Of a DNA stretch of 64,000 nt, positions 15,682 to 24,661 are shown one piece after another; the stretch's first letter is position 1; the number at the start of each line of letters is the position of its first letter. A model generated the notes under the pieces. It had not been told where the DNA came from, ran no database searches, and was given only the letters and a program-made list of their open reading frames with translations. Made by a program: the position numbers and the translations under genes. Source of the stretch: Brachybacterium phenoliresistens (lineage in GTDB: Bacteria > Actinomycetota > Actinomycetes > Actinomycetales > Dermabacteraceae); NCBI RefSeq assembly GCF_000576425.1, contig NZ_KK069998.1, positions 62,001-126,000 of the forward strand. The letters run 5' to 3'.

Positions 15682-16578
15682 TCAGGCGCGCCGGCGCTCG
15701 AGGATCTCGTCCAGGCGCAGGTCCAGCGCGGTGCGCGCCGGGGCAGGGTCCTCGGTGAGGGCCTCGTCGCCGGCGGACGCCTCGGTCTCCAGCGGCACCG
15801 GCCGGCCGATCACCGAGTCGCGGTGCACGGCGTGACGCGTGGCGAGGTCCTGGACGTCGCCCCGCAGGGCGTAGGTGGGCCGGGGCACCGGGCGCGGCGT
15901 CCACTCCCCCGCCCGGGTGACCGTGCGGGCGGCGCTCTCGATGCGTGCGTCGACCTCGGCCTCCTCCTCGGAGGTCTTCTCGATCTCCCGCGGAGCGGCG
16001 GGGGCCTGCGGAGCCTCCAGCGCGGGCGTGGGCGCGGCGCTCGGCGCCGTGGGCACCGCCCGGGCGCTCGCGGCGATGCGCCGGGCCGCGGCGGCACGGC
16101 GGGCCCGGCGGCGCAGCTCGGCGCGGCGCAGACCGGTGATGTAGAGGACGTCGACCGCACCGGCGAGGGCGATCGCCCACCACGGCACGACATGCAGCAC
16201 GAACAGCGCGACGACGCCCGCGGTGAGCAGCGCCAGCACCACGAGCGCACCCCGCAGGGCGCTGCGGTGGCGGTCCACCTCGGCCCGGGTGTCGATGCGG
16301 GAGCCGGGCTCGTCCTCGAAGCGCGGGCGGCGCGTGGGATCGGCCGGGCGGAGCAGGGGGCGGGGCTGGGTCATGGTCGAGGTCTCCTCCAGAGTCTTCC
16401 GCTGGACGCGCGCGGCATCGGAGAGATCCCTCGCGGCAGGGTTCGACTCCCGGTGGCTGCGCGCCGTGATCGCCTGGCCCATCTCCGCGCGCCGCTGCGC
16501 GGTGCGCGGCACGACATGGGCGAGCCACAGCACGATGAGGAGGGCGAACAGGACAGCCCCGAGATTGATCGATTCCAC
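15682..16578 (-). CDS. sepX: SepX/GlpR-like membrane protein
   Basis: A 298-residue protein beginning with one membrane helix (MESINLGAVLFALLIVLWLAHVVPR), a cytoplasmic part, then two further helices at about 110-155 (ALVVLALLTAGVVALFVLHVVPWWAIALAG written in short parts) and a long charged, low-complexity C-terminus. The N-terminus matches the actinobacterial GlpR/SepX family, a divisome-associated protein, and the neighbour (RimJ-like acetyltransferase, then 5-FTHF cyclo-ligase) is the usual synteny. The start is GTG 16578, 6 nt after TAGTCT, so it is probably leaderless. modABC follows in the same direction within 10 nt, which is not the usual neighbour. Confidence 0.7.
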   Translation of the reverse strand: MESINLGAVLFALLIVLWLAHVVPRTAQRRAEMGQAITARSHRESNPAARDLSDAARVQRKTLEETSTMTQPRPLLRPADPTRRPRFEDEPGSRIDTRAEVDRHRSALRGALVVLALLTAGVVALFVLHVVPWWAIALAGAVDVLYITGLRRAELRRRARRAAAARRIAASARAVPTAPSAAPTPALEAPQAPAAPREIEKTSEEEAEVDARIESAARTVTRAGEWTPRPVPRPTYALRGDVQDLATRHAVHRDSVIGRPVPLETEASAGDEALTEDPAPARTALDLRLDEILERRRA

Positions 16579-16648
16579 GAGCCAAGACTAATGACGCCGC
16601 TGTGTTTCAACAGCTCACGACGCGCCCACGACGCGGTGAATGTTCTCT

Positions 16649-17263
16649 CTACCGTTCCCGGCGCAGCCGTTCGAGGACTCCGCGGCCCGATGCGTCCCGC
16701 AGATGCCCCGGGATCTCCTCCGCGGTCAGGGCGTAGGAGACATGGTCGCGCCAGGCCCCGTCGACGTGGATGAGCCCGCGATGGAGGCCTTCTTCGCGCA
16801 TGTGGAGCTTCTCCGCCACGCGGCGGCTGGCGGAATTCTCGGGGCGGATGGCGACATCGACGCGATGCAGCCCGAGCTCGGCGAAGCAATGGTCGATCAT
16901 CAGGGCCGCCGCCCGCGGGGCGATGCCCTGGCCCGCCCGGGCCGAGTCCACCCAGTACCCGAGCGTCGCGGTGGACTGCGCCCCGTGCAGGATCGGCCCC
17001 AGCGAGACCTGGCCGGCCAGGGCCCCGTCCACCACGATCACCAGGTTCAGCGCCGTGCCGCTGCGGCCCTGCCTCCGGTTCCAGCGCACCAGGGCCGAGA
17101 ACGGCGGGCGCAGGTGCGGGTGGGCGGGATCGGTCGCGTCCCAGGGCGCGAGCCAGTCGCGGTTGCGCTCGCGCAGGGCCAGGTACTCGCGGCGGTCCCG
17201 ACGGCGCAGCGGTCGCAGGCGCAGATCTCCGTCGCGCAGATCGAGGGGCCAGACGTGCGGCAT
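16649..17263 (-). CDS. RimJ/RimL-type GNAT N-acetyltransferase
   Basis: A 204-residue GNAT enzyme with LRLRPLRRRDRREYLALRERN at the start (typical RimJ N-terminus), YWVDSARAGQGIAPRAAALMIDHCF as acetyl-CoA binding motif A, and RVDVAIRPENSASRRVAEKLHMREEG as motif B. RimJ-type enzymes acetylate the N-terminus of ribosomal proteins. The start at ATG 17263 is only 6 nt after TACGAT and there is no ribosome site. It is divergent from the cyclo-ligase with 36 nt between the two starts, so both promoters must be compact. It sits before sepX, as in many actinobacteria. Confidence 0.87.
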   Translation of the reverse strand: MPHVWPLDLRDGDLRLRPLRRRDRREYLALRERNRDWLAPWDATDPAHPHLRPPFSALVRWNRRQGRSGTALNLVIVVDGALAGQVSLGPILHGAQSTATLGYWVDSARAGQGIAPRAAALMIDHCFAELGLHRVDVAIRPENSASRRVAEKLHMREEGLHRGLIHVDGAWRDHVSYALTAEEIPGHLRDASGRGVLERLRRER

Positions 17264-17299
17264 CGGGACATCGTACGGCCGCCGTGGCACGCTGTGAGC

Positions 17300-17983
17300 A
17301 TGGACTCGCTGCGCAGGGATCTCAAAGCGGCCGTGCGCCGCCGCATCCGCACCGCCCGGCGCCGCGCCGCCGATCGGCCGGACGCCGCGGCGGAGCGTGC
17401 ACGGGAGGCCCAGGACATCCTGCGCCACGGCGCGCCGCTGGTGGAGCTGGTGCGCGCCGCGGCGCGCACGGGCCGCGCGCCCCGCATCGCGGCCTACCAC
17501 CCGATGCCTGCCGAGGCCGATCCGCTGCCGCTGGTGCAGCAGCTCGCGGAAGCCGGGGCGGAGGTCGTGCTGCCGGTCTCCCCGCCGGGCCCGGACCGGC
17601 CCGGCGACCTGGACTGGGTCCGATGGGACGGCCGCGCGCAGGTCCTCCCCTCGGCCGCGTCGGGCTTCGGCGCGGAGCCCGAGGGGCCCCGGCTGGGGGC
17701 CGACGCCCTCGCCGAGGCGCTGCTCGTGCTCGCCCCGGCGGTGGCCGTGGACGTCACCGGGTCGCGGATCGGCCACGGCGCCGGCTACTACGACCGGGCC
17801 CTCGCCCGCGCCGGCGCCGACGTGCTGGTCGTCGCGGTCGTCCACCCGCAGGAGGTGCTCCCGCCCGGGGCCGTCCCCACGACCCCGCTGGACGTCCCGG
17901 TGCACGCCGTGCTCACCGCCCAGGGACTGCGCCCCCTTCGCGCCCACCCCGCCCTCGGCGATATGATCGACGGCGGTGCCTGA
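17300..17983 (+). CDS. 5-formyltetrahydrofolate cyclo-ligase
   Basis: A 227-residue protein of the family that converts 5-formyl-THF to 5,10-methenyl-THF with ATP. It has an N-terminal basic helix (LKAAVRRRIRTARRR), IAAYHPMPAEADPLPLVQQL, and the signature GSRIGHGAGYYDRALARA near residue 155, which includes the GxGxGYYDR substrate/ATP loop. PPGAVPTTPLDVPVHAVLT follows, as usual. The start is ATG 17300. FmdB, SAF and MscL follow in the same direction, a standard actinobacterial order. Confidence 0.92.
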   Translation: MDSLRRDLKAAVRRRIRTARRRAADRPDAAAERAREAQDILRHGAPLVELVRAAARTGRAPRIAAYHPMPAEADPLPLVQQLAEAGAEVVLPVSPPGPDRPGDLDWVRWDGRAQVLPSAASGFGAEPEGPRLGADALAEALLVLAPAVAVDVTGSRIGHGAGYYDRALARAGADVLVVAVVHPQEVLPPGAVPTTPLDVPVHAVLTAQGLRPLRAHPALGDMIDGGA

Positions 17984-18028
17984 GCCGCCCGGAGCGGCAG
18001 CACCGCCTGAACGAGCCCCGGAGGAACC

Positions 18029-18343
18029 GTGCCCACGTATGTGTATGCCTGCAAGAGCTGCGGCAACCAGTTCGAGAAGTACCAGAGCTTCAGCGAGGAC
18101 TCCCTGCTGACCTGCCCCGAGTGCCACCAGGACGCCCTGCGCAAGGTGTTCAACAGCGTCGGCATCGTCTTCAAGGGCTCGGGCTTCTACTCGACCGACT
18201 CGACGGCCTCGAGCGCGACGAGCACCTCCTCGTCCTCTGCCGCCGACGCCTCCGGGAAGGTCTCCGCTCCCGCGGCCGAGTCCTCGACCTCCTCCGCATC
18301 CTCCAGCAGCACCGCGGCTCCCGCCGCGGCCGCCGGCGCCTGA
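18029..18343 (+). CDS. FmdB-family zinc-ribbon protein
   Basis: A 104-residue protein. Residues 1-45 form the FmdB/CxxC_CxxC zinc ribbon (MPTYVYACKSCGNQFE, then LLTCPECHQDALRKVF), followed by GIVFKGSGFYSTD and a Ser/Ala/Thr-rich tail. The start is GTG 18029 with GGAGG ahead. Function is only loosely known (regulatory or RNA-associated). It is conserved between 5-FTHF cyclo-ligase and MscL in actinobacteria. Confidence 0.9.
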   Translation: MPTYVYACKSCGNQFEKYQSFSEDSLLTCPECHQDALRKVFNSVGIVFKGSGFYSTDSTASSATSTSSSSAADASGKVSAPAAESSTSSASSSSTAAPAAAAGA

Positions 18344-18488
18344 TCCGCTCGACGCCGCCGATCCCCCGACGCGCCCCGCACCACCCCGGGGAGGGCGTGC
18401 GCCCGGCGCTGCTCCTCCCCAGGGGCCGGTTCTCCACCGCGGCGCCCCGGCCCCACCGCCCCTCGGCGGACGCGCCTAGCGTCGGGGC

Positions 18489-19130
18489 ATGCTCGAGAGA
18501 TTCCGCGCCGCCGTCCCGCACTGGCGCCGTGCCCTGCGCCGGCGTCGCCGCCTGCTGACGCTGCTCGCCCTCGCGGCGGCGCTCGTCGCCGTGCTGCCCG
18601 GGATGCTGCCGCCGTCGGCGCGAGGCGTCGAGGTGCTGGTCGCCGCCCGCTCCCTGCCGGCCGGCAGCGTGATCGCCGCCGAGGATCTGCGCCGCGAGCG
18701 CGTGGCCGGCCCGCTGGTCCCCGAGGGCGCCCTGCAGGATCCTGCCCAGGCGACGGGCCGCGTCGTGCGGCACGAGATCGTCGCGAGCACCCCGGTGCTC
18801 CCCGGCCACCTCGCCTCGGCGGAGGAGACGGTCGCCGTGGACGGCCGGTCCCGCATGGTGGTGCCCCTGAACGCGGCCCTCGCCCCGCACGTCGGGACGG
18901 GCACCTCGCTGCGCATCGTCCTGTCCGGGAGCGATCCGGGCACCCCCCGCACCGTCACCGCCCAGGTCCTGGAGGCCCCGTCCGACCCTGCGGCGGCGGG
19001 CGGGAGGGCCTCGCTGCCCGCCGCAGGGGCGCAGGTGGTCCCGCTCGTGGTGGTCCTCGCCCCGCAGGACGTCCCGCTCGTGGCCCAGGCCATGCGCGAG
19101 GGATGGGTCAGCGTGACGATCTTCGGCTAA
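18489..19130 (+). CDS. SAF-domain protein (CpaB/RcpC-like)
   Basis: A 213-residue protein. One N-terminal membrane helix (about 20-42) is followed by a SAF domain starting VEVLVAARSLPAGSVIAAEDLRRERV and an RcpC/CpaB-like region (VVPLNAALAPHVGTGTSLRIVL). CpaB proteins take part in Flp pilus assembly, but no other pilus gene is nearby. The conserved link to mscL in actinobacteria suggests a separate role. ATG 18489 lies 6 nt after TAGCGT without a ribosome site, so it is probably leaderless. Confidence 0.8.
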   Translation: MLERFRAAVPHWRRALRRRRRLLTLLALAAALVAVLPGMLPPSARGVEVLVAARSLPAGSVIAAEDLRRERVAGPLVPEGALQDPAQATGRVVRHEIVASTPVLPGHLASAEETVAVDGRSRMVVPLNAALAPHVGTGTSLRIVLSGSDPGTPRTVTAQVLEAPSDPAAAGGRASLPAAGAQVVPLVVVLAPQDVPLVAQAMREGWVSVTIFG

Positions 19131-19169
19131 TCTCCCCGAAGAACCATTCCTCCTCAGACAAGGATTCCC

Positions 19170-19580
19170 GTGAAGGGCTTCAAGAACTTCATCATGCAGG
19201 GCAACGTCATCGACCTCGCCGTCGGCGTCGTCATCGGCAGCGCCTTCACCGCGCTCATCAAGGCGTTCGTGGACCATCTCATCCAGCCCGTCATCAACGT
19301 CGCCGGAGGCACCAACGTCACCGGTCTCGCGTACGAGATCATCGACGGCAAGGAGTCCACCACCGTCGACGTCGCCGCGATCATCTCCGCCATCATCGCC
19401 TTCCTCATCACCGCGGCCGTCGTCTACTTCATCTTCGTGCTGCCGATCGCCAAGGCCCGCGCCTTCGACCGCAAGCGCCGCGGCCTTCCCGAGGCCGACG
19501 AGGATCCCGTCGCCGAGGACGTCGCGCTCCTCACCGAGATCCGCGACCTGCTGAGGGCCCAGCAGATCTCCGAGCGCTGA
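19170..19580 (+). CDS. mscL: Large-conductance mechanosensitive channel
   Basis: A 136-residue protein of normal MscL length: KGFKNFIMQGNVIDLAVGV (amphipathic N-terminus and TM1 start), the pore-lining GSAFTALIKAFVDHL, a periplasmic loop, TM2 (AIISAIIAFLITAAVVYFIF) and a charged C-terminal helix. It releases solutes on osmotic downshock. The start is GTG 19170 behind AAGGA. A strong hairpin follows. Confidence 0.96.
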   Translation: MKGFKNFIMQGNVIDLAVGVVIGSAFTALIKAFVDHLIQPVINVAGGTNVTGLAYEIIDGKESTTVDVAAIISAIIAFLITAAVVYFIFVLPIAKARAFDRKRRGLPEADEDPVAEDVALLTEIRDLLRAQQISER

Positions 19581-19611
19581 CCGGCCCGAGCACGCCGCAG
19601 CCGCAGGACGC

Positions 19612-19643
19612 CACGGGGCGGGACCGTTCGGTCCCGCCCCGTG
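19612..19643 (+). terminator. Terminator after mscL
   Basis: A 14-bp perfect stem (CACGGGGCGGGACC and its complement) with a GTTC loop, 32 nt after the mscL stop and just before the mutY promoter. Confidence 0.8.
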
Positions 19644-19666
19644 CGCATGTGCGCTACCGTCTGCGG

Positions 19667-20563
19667 GTGCCCGACTCCGCCCTCCCCCGTCTTCCCGATG
19701 CCGGCATCGATGCCGTGATCGGCTGGTTCGCCCGCAGCGCCCGCAGCCTTCCCTGGCGGGAGGACGACGCGACCCCGTGGGGGATCCTCGTCTCCGAGAT
19801 CATGCTCCAGCAGACCCCGGTCGTCCGGGTGCTGCCGCGCTGGCGGCAGTGGATGGCGCAGTGGCCCACCCCGGCGGATCTCGCCGAGGCGCCGACGGCC
19901 GAGGTGCTCCGCGCCTGGGACCGGCTGGGCTACCCGCGCCGGGCCCTGCGGCTGCAGGAATGCGCCCGGGCGATCGTCCGCGAGCACGCGGGCCGGGTCC
20001 CCGGCACGCAGGAGGAGCTGCGCGCCCTGCCCGGGATCGGCGAGTACACGGCCGCCGCGGTCGCCGCCTTCGCCTTCGGGCGCCGCGCCGCCGTGGCGGA
20101 CACGAACATCCGCCGGGTGCTGGTGCGGACGATCGCCGGGGAGCAGCGTCCCGCCCCCTCCTACACGGCCCGCGAACGGGCGATGACGCAGGCGACCCTG
20201 CCGGACGAGACCGAGCGCAGCGTGCTGTGGAACCAGGCGGTGATGGAGCTGGGCGCCCTGGTGTGCACGGCCCGCTCCCCGCAGTGCGGCCTCTGCCCGG
20301 TGCGCGCGCACTGCGCCTGGGATCGGGCCGGCCGGCCCGAGGCGCCCGCGGACGCCCCGCGGCGGACCCAGCGCTTCGAGGGGACGGACCGGCAGATGCG
20401 CGGCCGGATCATGGCGGCCCTGCGCTCGGCCGATCAGGTGCCCGTCCCCCTGCTGCTCGCGCTGGATCCCGAGGATCCGGCCCGGGTGCGCCGCTGCCTG
20501 GGGACGCTGCTGGCCGACGGCCTCGCCATGCGCGACGGCGACCTGGTGCACCTGCCGCGCTGA
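19667..20563 (+). CDS. mutY: A/G-specific adenine DNA glycosylase
   Basis: A 298-residue protein: LPWREDDATPWGILVSEIMLQQTPV (catalytic Glu region), HhH motif with ELRALPGIGEYTAAAVAAFAFG, DTNIRRVLVRT, and the 4Fe-4S cysteines Cys200, Cys207, Cys210 and Cys216 (spacing 6-2-5). It removes adenine mispaired with 8-oxoguanine. The C-terminal NUDIX-like domain of longer MutY proteins is absent or very reduced, as in many actinobacteria. The start is GTG 19667, 6 nt after TACCGT, so it is probably leaderless. It is convergent with the acetyltransferase gene. Confidence 0.93.
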   Translation: MPDSALPRLPDAGIDAVIGWFARSARSLPWREDDATPWGILVSEIMLQQTPVVRVLPRWRQWMAQWPTPADLAEAPTAEVLRAWDRLGYPRRALRLQECARAIVREHAGRVPGTQEELRALPGIGEYTAAAVAAFAFGRRAAVADTNIRRVLVRTIAGEQRPAPSYTARERAMTQATLPDETERSVLWNQAVMELGALVCTARSPQCGLCPVRAHCAWDRAGRPEAPADAPRRTQRFEGTDRQMRGRIMAALRSADQVPVPLLLALDPEDPARVRRCLGTLLADGLAMRDGDLVHLPR

Positions 20564-20603
20564 GCACGCGCCGGTCCCGGCCCGCGCGCATCGACGGCGG
20601 GGG

Positions 20604-21110
20604 TCAGCTCTCCAGGCGCAGGATCATGCGGGTGTTGCCGAGGGTGTTCGGCTTGACGCGGGCGAGGTCGAGGAACTCCGCGACGCCCTCGTCGTGGGAG
20701 CGCAGCAGCTGCATGTACACCTCGGGGTCCACGCCGCCGTCGGCGAGGACCTCGAAGCCGTGCCGCTCGAAGAAGGGCACCTCGAAGGTCAGGCAGAACA
20801 CCCGCGCCAGGCCCAGCGCCCGGGCCCGCGCGAGGAGCTCGTCCAGCAGCCGGTGCCCGACGCCGGTGCCGCGGACGGCGTCGCTGACGGCGAGGGTGCG
20901 GACCTCGGCGAGGTCCTCCCACATGACGTGCAGGGCCCCGCAGCCCACGACCTGGCCGTCCTCGTCCACCGCGACGGTGAACTCCTGGATGGCCTCGTAG
21001 TAGGCCACGAGCTCCTTGGCCAGGAGGATCTTGCGGTGCGCCAGCGGCAGCACGAGGGCCTCGATCGCCCGCACGTCGGCCGGGCGGGCGGGGCGCAGGG
21101 TGATGCTCAC
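20604..21110 (-). CDS. argA: Amino-acid N-acetyltransferase (short ArgA type)
   Basis: A 168-residue GNAT protein closely matching the stand-alone actinobacterial N-acetylglutamate synthase: KILLAKELVAYYEAIQEFTVA, VVGCGALHVMWEDLAEVRTLAV (motif A), GTGVGHRLLDELL, RVFCLTFEVPFFERHGF and a C-terminal VAEFLDLARVKPNTLGNTRM. It would start arginine synthesis by acetylating glutamate. GTG 21110 overlaps the stop of the dedA gene as GTGA. No other arg gene is nearby. Confidence 0.88.
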   Translation of the reverse strand: MSITLRPARPADVRAIEALVLPLAHRKILLAKELVAYYEAIQEFTVAVDEDGQVVGCGALHVMWEDLAEVRTLAVSDAVRGTGVGHRLLDELLARARALGLARVFCLTFEVPFFERHGFEVLADGGVDPEVYMQLLRSHDEGVAEFLDLARVKPNTLGNTRMILRLES

Positions 21111-21856
21111 GGGGTGATCTCCTCGTCGACGGGGTCCGGGCTGTCGGGAAGGCCGCGCGGGGATCCCGGCTCGACATCGGCCCGGGCCTCCTCCTCGGCG
21201 GCGGTGCGGCGCTCGGCGCGCAGGGCGTCCTCCGCGGCCTCGCGGCGCTCCGCGCGGGCGTCGAGCGCCCGATGCAGGGCCGTGACCAGACGCTCGACGA
21301 CCAGCGCGATGACGACCGCGAGCACCAGCGCGACGGTGACGGCCAGCAGGTGGTGGTTCTCGAACCAGGCGCCGGCCACCGCGCCGATCACGCAGGAGTA
21401 CACGGCCCAGACGAAGGTGGAGGCCAGCGACCGGTGCCAGAACTTGCGGTGCGGGTAGTGCACGGCGCCGGCCACGAGGTTCACGGCGGTGCGCCCGAAG
21501 GGGATGTAGCGCGCGGTCATGAGGAACAGCAGGGCGCGCTTGTTCAGCCCGGCCTCCGCGGCCTCCACCGCGACCTTCCCCTTGCCCTCGCGCAGGAAGC
21601 GGAACCGCTGGGTGCCCACGGTGCGGCCGATGAGGTAGCCCACATTGTCGCCGGTGAACGCGCCGGCCCAGGCCAGCAGCGCCACGAGCCAGATCAGCGG
21701 CCGGCCGGAGGAGGACCACAGGGAGGACAGCGTGACGATGACCGATTCGCTGGGGACGGCCGGGAAGAAGCCGTCGAAGGCGGAGAGCACGTAGACGGCC
21801 ATGTAGATCCACCAGGCATCGGCCAGCGAGAGGATCCAGTCCTCGATGAGGTTCAC
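21107..21856 (-). CDS. DedA-family membrane protein
   Basis: A 249-residue integral membrane protein of the DedA/SNARE-associated family: FDGFFPAVPSESVIVTLSSL with the reentrant acidic motif, GDNVGYLIGRTVG, and ARYIPFGRTAVNLVAGAVHY. Members act as lipid (C55-P or phosphatidylethanolamine) flippases. The C-terminal ~60 residues are charged and coiled. The start is GTG 21856. It is co-translated with the ArgA-type gene. Confidence 0.9.
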   Translation of the reverse strand: MNLIEDWILSLADAWWIYMAVYVLSAFDGFFPAVPSESVIVTLSSLWSSSGRPLIWLVALLAWAGAFTGDNVGYLIGRTVGTQRFRFLREGKGKVAVEAAEAGLNKRALLFLMTARYIPFGRTAVNLVAGAVHYPHRKFWHRSLASTFVWAVYSCVIGAVAGAWFENHHLLAVTVALVLAVVIALVVERLVTALHRALDARAERREAAEDALRAERRTAAEEEARADVEPGSPRGLPDSPDPVDEEITP

Positions 21857-21895
21857 TCCGTGTGCTCCCCTTCCGTGGGAGGTTCAGGATGATCG

Positions 21896-21932
21896 GCGAA
21901 CGCCGCGACCCCCTGGGGGCCGCGGCGTTCGC
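21896..21932 (-). terminator. Terminator after clpC
   Basis: A stem GAACGCCGCG / CGCGGCGTTC (21898-21907 with 21921-21930), with additional CCCC/GGGG pairing in the loop, 9 nt beyond the clpC stop on the minus strand. Confidence 0.75.
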
Positions 21933-21938
21933 GGGGGC

Positions 21939-24521
21939 TCAGGACGCGTGGCTGGCGCTCGCGCCGCTGTCCTGGTCGGAGGGAGCCTCGGACTGCGTGG
22001 CCTCCTCGGCACGGGCCCGCGTGATCGAGTCGATGTCGACGGCGTCGGAGATCTCCACCGGCTCGCCGTCGGCCTCGCGACGGAGGAAGCGGAACTCGCC
22101 CAGCAGCCCCTCGCCCTCCGCATCGATCTGGATCTCGTCGCCGGCGTGGACCTGGCCGAACAGGATCTTCTCGCTGAGGGCGTCCTCGATGTCCCGCTGG
22201 ATCGTGCGACGCAGCGGCCGCGCGCCGAGGACCGGGTCGTAGCCCTTCTCGGCGAGCAGGGTCTTGGCGGCATCGGTCAGCACCAGCGTCATGTCCTTCT
22301 CCGCCAGGCGCACCGCGAGCTTGGCGATCATCAGATCCACGATCTGGATGATCTCCTGCTGCGAGAGCTGCGGGAAGACGACCACGTCATCGACACGGTT
22401 GAGGAACTCGGGCCGGAAGTGCTGCTTGAGCTCCTCGTTGACCTTCGCCTTCATCCGCTCGTAGTCGGTGGCGAGGTCGCCGCCGGCCTGGAAGCCCATG
22501 GACACGCCCTTGGCGATGTCGCGGGTGCCCAGGTTGGTGGTCATGATGATGACGGTGTTCTTGAAGTCGACCGTGCGGCCCTGCGAGTCGGTCAGGCGAC
22601 CGTCCTCGAGGATCTGCAGGAGCGAGTTGAAGATGTCGACGTGGGCCTTCTCCACCTCGTCGAACAGCACCACGCTGAACGGCTTGCGGCGCACCTTCTC
22701 GGTGAGCTGGCCGCCCTCGTCGTAGCCGACGTATCCGGGGGGCGAGCCGAACAGGCGCGAGGCCGTGTGCTTCTCGCCGAACTCGGACATGTCCAGCTGG
22801 ATGAGGGAGTCCTCGTCGCCGAACAGGAACTCCGCGAGCGCCTTGGCCAGCTCCGTCTTGCCGACGCCGGTGGGGCCGGCGAAGATGAACGAGCCGCCGG
22901 GGCGCTTGGGATCCTTCAGACCCGCACGGGTGCGGCGGATCGCCTGGGACAGGGCCTTGATCGCCTCGTCCTGGCCGATGACCCGCTTGTGCAGCTCGGA
23001 CTCCATGTGCAGCAGGCGCGAGGACTCCTCCTCGGTCAGCTTCACGATCGGGATGCCGGTCGAGGCGGCCAGCACCTCGGCGATGACCTCCTCGGACACC
23101 GTGGTGACCGCATCGTTCTCCCCGTGGCGCCAGGCGCTGTCCTTCTCGGCGCGCTCGGCCTTCAGACGCTGCTCCTCGTCCCGCAGGGAGGCGGCCTTCT
23201 CGAAGTCCTGGCCGTCGATCGCCTCCTCCTTGCGCTTGCGGGTCTCCTCGATGCGCGCATCGAACTCCTTGAGCTCCGGCGGCGCGGTGAGGCGGCGGAT
23301 CCGCAGGCGGGCGCCGGCCTCGTCGATCAGGTCGATCGCCTTGTCCGGCAGGAACCGGTCGTTGACGTAGCGGTCGGCGAGGTTCGCGGCGGCCACGAGG
23401 GCGCCGTCGGTGATGGTCACCTTGTGGTGCGCCTCGTAGCGGTCCCGCAGGCCCTTGAGGATCTCGATGGTGTGCGTGACGCTGGGCTCGCCCACCTGGA
23501 TCGGCTGGAAGCGGCGCTCGAGCGCGGCGTCCTTCTCGATGTGCTTGCGGTACTCCTCCAGGGTGGTCGCCCCGATGGTCTGCAGCTCGCCGCGGGCCAG
23601 CATGGGCTTGAGGATGCTGGCGGCGTCGATGGCGCCCTCGGCGGCGCCCGCCCCGACGAGCGTGTGGATCTCGTCGATGAACAGGATGATGTCGCCGCGG
23701 GTGCGGATCTCCTTGAGCACCTTCTTCAGGCGCTCCTCGAAGTCGCCGCGGTAGCGGGAGCCCGCCACCAGGGAACCGAGGTCCAACGTGTACAGCTGCT
23801 TGTCCTTGAGGGTCTCGGGCACGTCGCCGCGCACGATCGACTGGGCCAGCCCCTCGACGACCGCGCTCTTGCCGACGCCCGGCTCGCCGATCAGCACCGG
23901 GTTGTTCTTGGTGCGGCGGCTGAGCACCTGCATGACGCGCTCGGCCTCGTGCTCGCGGCCGATGACCGGATCGAGCTTTCCGTCGCGCGCGGCCTGGGTG
24001 AGGTTGCGGCCGAACTGGTCCAGCACGAGGGAGCCGGCCGGCTGGCCCTCGGCGGGTCCGCCCGCGGTCGCGGGCTCCTTGCCCTGATAGCCCGACAGGC
24101 GCTCGATGACCTCCTGGCGCACCGCCGCGGGCTCCGCCTTCAGGCGGGAGAGGACCTTGACGGCCGTCCCCTCGCCCTCGCGCAGCAGGCCCAGCAGGAT
24201 GTGCTCGGTGCCGATGTAGTTGTGGCCCAGCTGCAGGGCCTCGCGCAGGCTCAGCTCGAGCACCTTCTTGGCGCGCGGGGTGAAGGGGATGTGCCCCGTC
24301 GGCGCCTGGTTGCCCTCGCCGATGATGTCGCGCACCTGCTCGCGCACGGCGTCCAGGGTCACGCCGAGGGCCTCGAGGGCCTTGGCGCCGACCCCCTCGG
24401 CCTCGTGGATCAGGCCGAGCAGGATGTGCTCGGTCCCGATGTAGTTGTGGTTGAGCAGACGTGCCTCGTCCTGAGCCAGGACGACGACGCGGCGCGCGCG
24501 ATCGGTGAAGCGTTCGAACAT
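21939..24521 (-). CDS. clpC: ATP-dependent Clp protease ATPase subunit
   Basis: An 860-residue ClpC. The N-terminal double repeat is clear ([18 protein letters not shown] and [19 protein letters not shown]). AAA domain 1 has [13 protein letters not shown], then the UVR-containing middle domain, then AAA domain 2 with [14 protein letters not shown] and the ClpP-interaction loop region. It unfolds proteins for ClpP. ATG 24521 has GGGAGGA upstream; the longer frame lacks support. An 11-nt inverted repeat 70 nt upstream resembles a ClgR site. In many actinobacteria lsr2-lysS lie next to clpC; here they are 24 kb away. Confidence 0.97.
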   Translation of the reverse strand: MFERFTDRARRVVVLAQDEARLLNHNYIGTEHILLGLIHEAEGVGAKALEALGVTLDAVREQVRDIIGEGNQAPTGHIPFTPRAKKVLELSLREALQLGHNYIGTEHILLGLLREGEGTAVKVLSRLKAEPAAVRQEVIERLSGYQGKEPATAGGPAEGQPAGSLVLDQFGRNLTQAARDGKLDPVIGREHEAERVMQVLSRRTKNNPVLIGEPGVGKSAVVEGLAQSIVRGDVPETLKDKQLYTLDLGSLVAGSRYRGDFEERLKKVLKEIRTRGDIILFIDEIHTLVGAGAAEGAIDAASILKPMLARGELQTIGATTLEEYRKHIEKDAALERRFQPIQVGEPSVTHTIEILKGLRDRYEAHHKVTITDGALVAAANLADRYVNDRFLPDKAIDLIDEAGARLRIRRLTAPPELKEFDARIEETRKRKEEAIDGQDFEKAASLRDEEQRLKAERAEKDSAWRHGENDAVTTVSEEVIAEVLAASTGIPIVKLTEEESSRLLHMESELHKRVIGQDEAIKALSQAIRRTRAGLKDPKRPGGSFIFAGPTGVGKTELAKALAEFLFGDEDSLIQLDMSEFGEKHTASRLFGSPPGYVGYDEGGQLTEKVRRKPFSVVLFDEVEKAHVDIFNSLLQILEDGRLTDSQGRTVDFKNTVIIMTTNLGTRDIAKGVSMGFQAGGDLATDYERMKAKVNEELKQHFRPEFLNRVDDVVVFPQLSQQEIIQIVDLMIAKLAVRLAEKDMTLVLTDAAKTLLAEKGYDPVLGARPLRRTIQRDIEDALSEKILFGQVHAGDEIQIDAEGEGLLGEFRFLRREADGEPVEISDAVDIDSITRARAEEATQSEAPSDQDSGASASHAS

Positions 24522-24591
24522 GGTCCTCCCCCATCCGGTGGTGGTAGATGCGTCGAGCCTACGCGGCCGGAGGGCGGGTGTCCGCCCTGTT

Positions 24592-24602
24592 CGCCCCTGG
24601 CG
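24592..24602. promoter_or_regulatory. Candidate ClgR-type operator before clpC
   Basis: CGCCCCTGGCG fits the CGCYNNNRGCG core of the ClgR box used for clpC control in corynebacteria and mycobacteria, with imperfect flanks (TT...TG). It lies about 70 nt upstream of the clpC start, in the divergent region with the GntR gene. No ClgR gene is in the window. Confidence 0.4.
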
Positions 24603-24661
24603 TGAAAGGGAGGGCACGTACCATTCCATCACCGGCACCCACCGGCACCCGAGGAGGACGC

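Noticed and set aside
21846-24605. A plus-strand frame of 919 codons opposite clpC
   Set aside because: A mirror of clpC codon bias; clpC motifs are unambiguous on the minus strand.
24522-24638. N-terminal extension of ClpC
   Set aside because: The extra residues lack family similarity, and ATG 24521 has a strong ribosome site and begins with the canonical [11 protein letters not shown].
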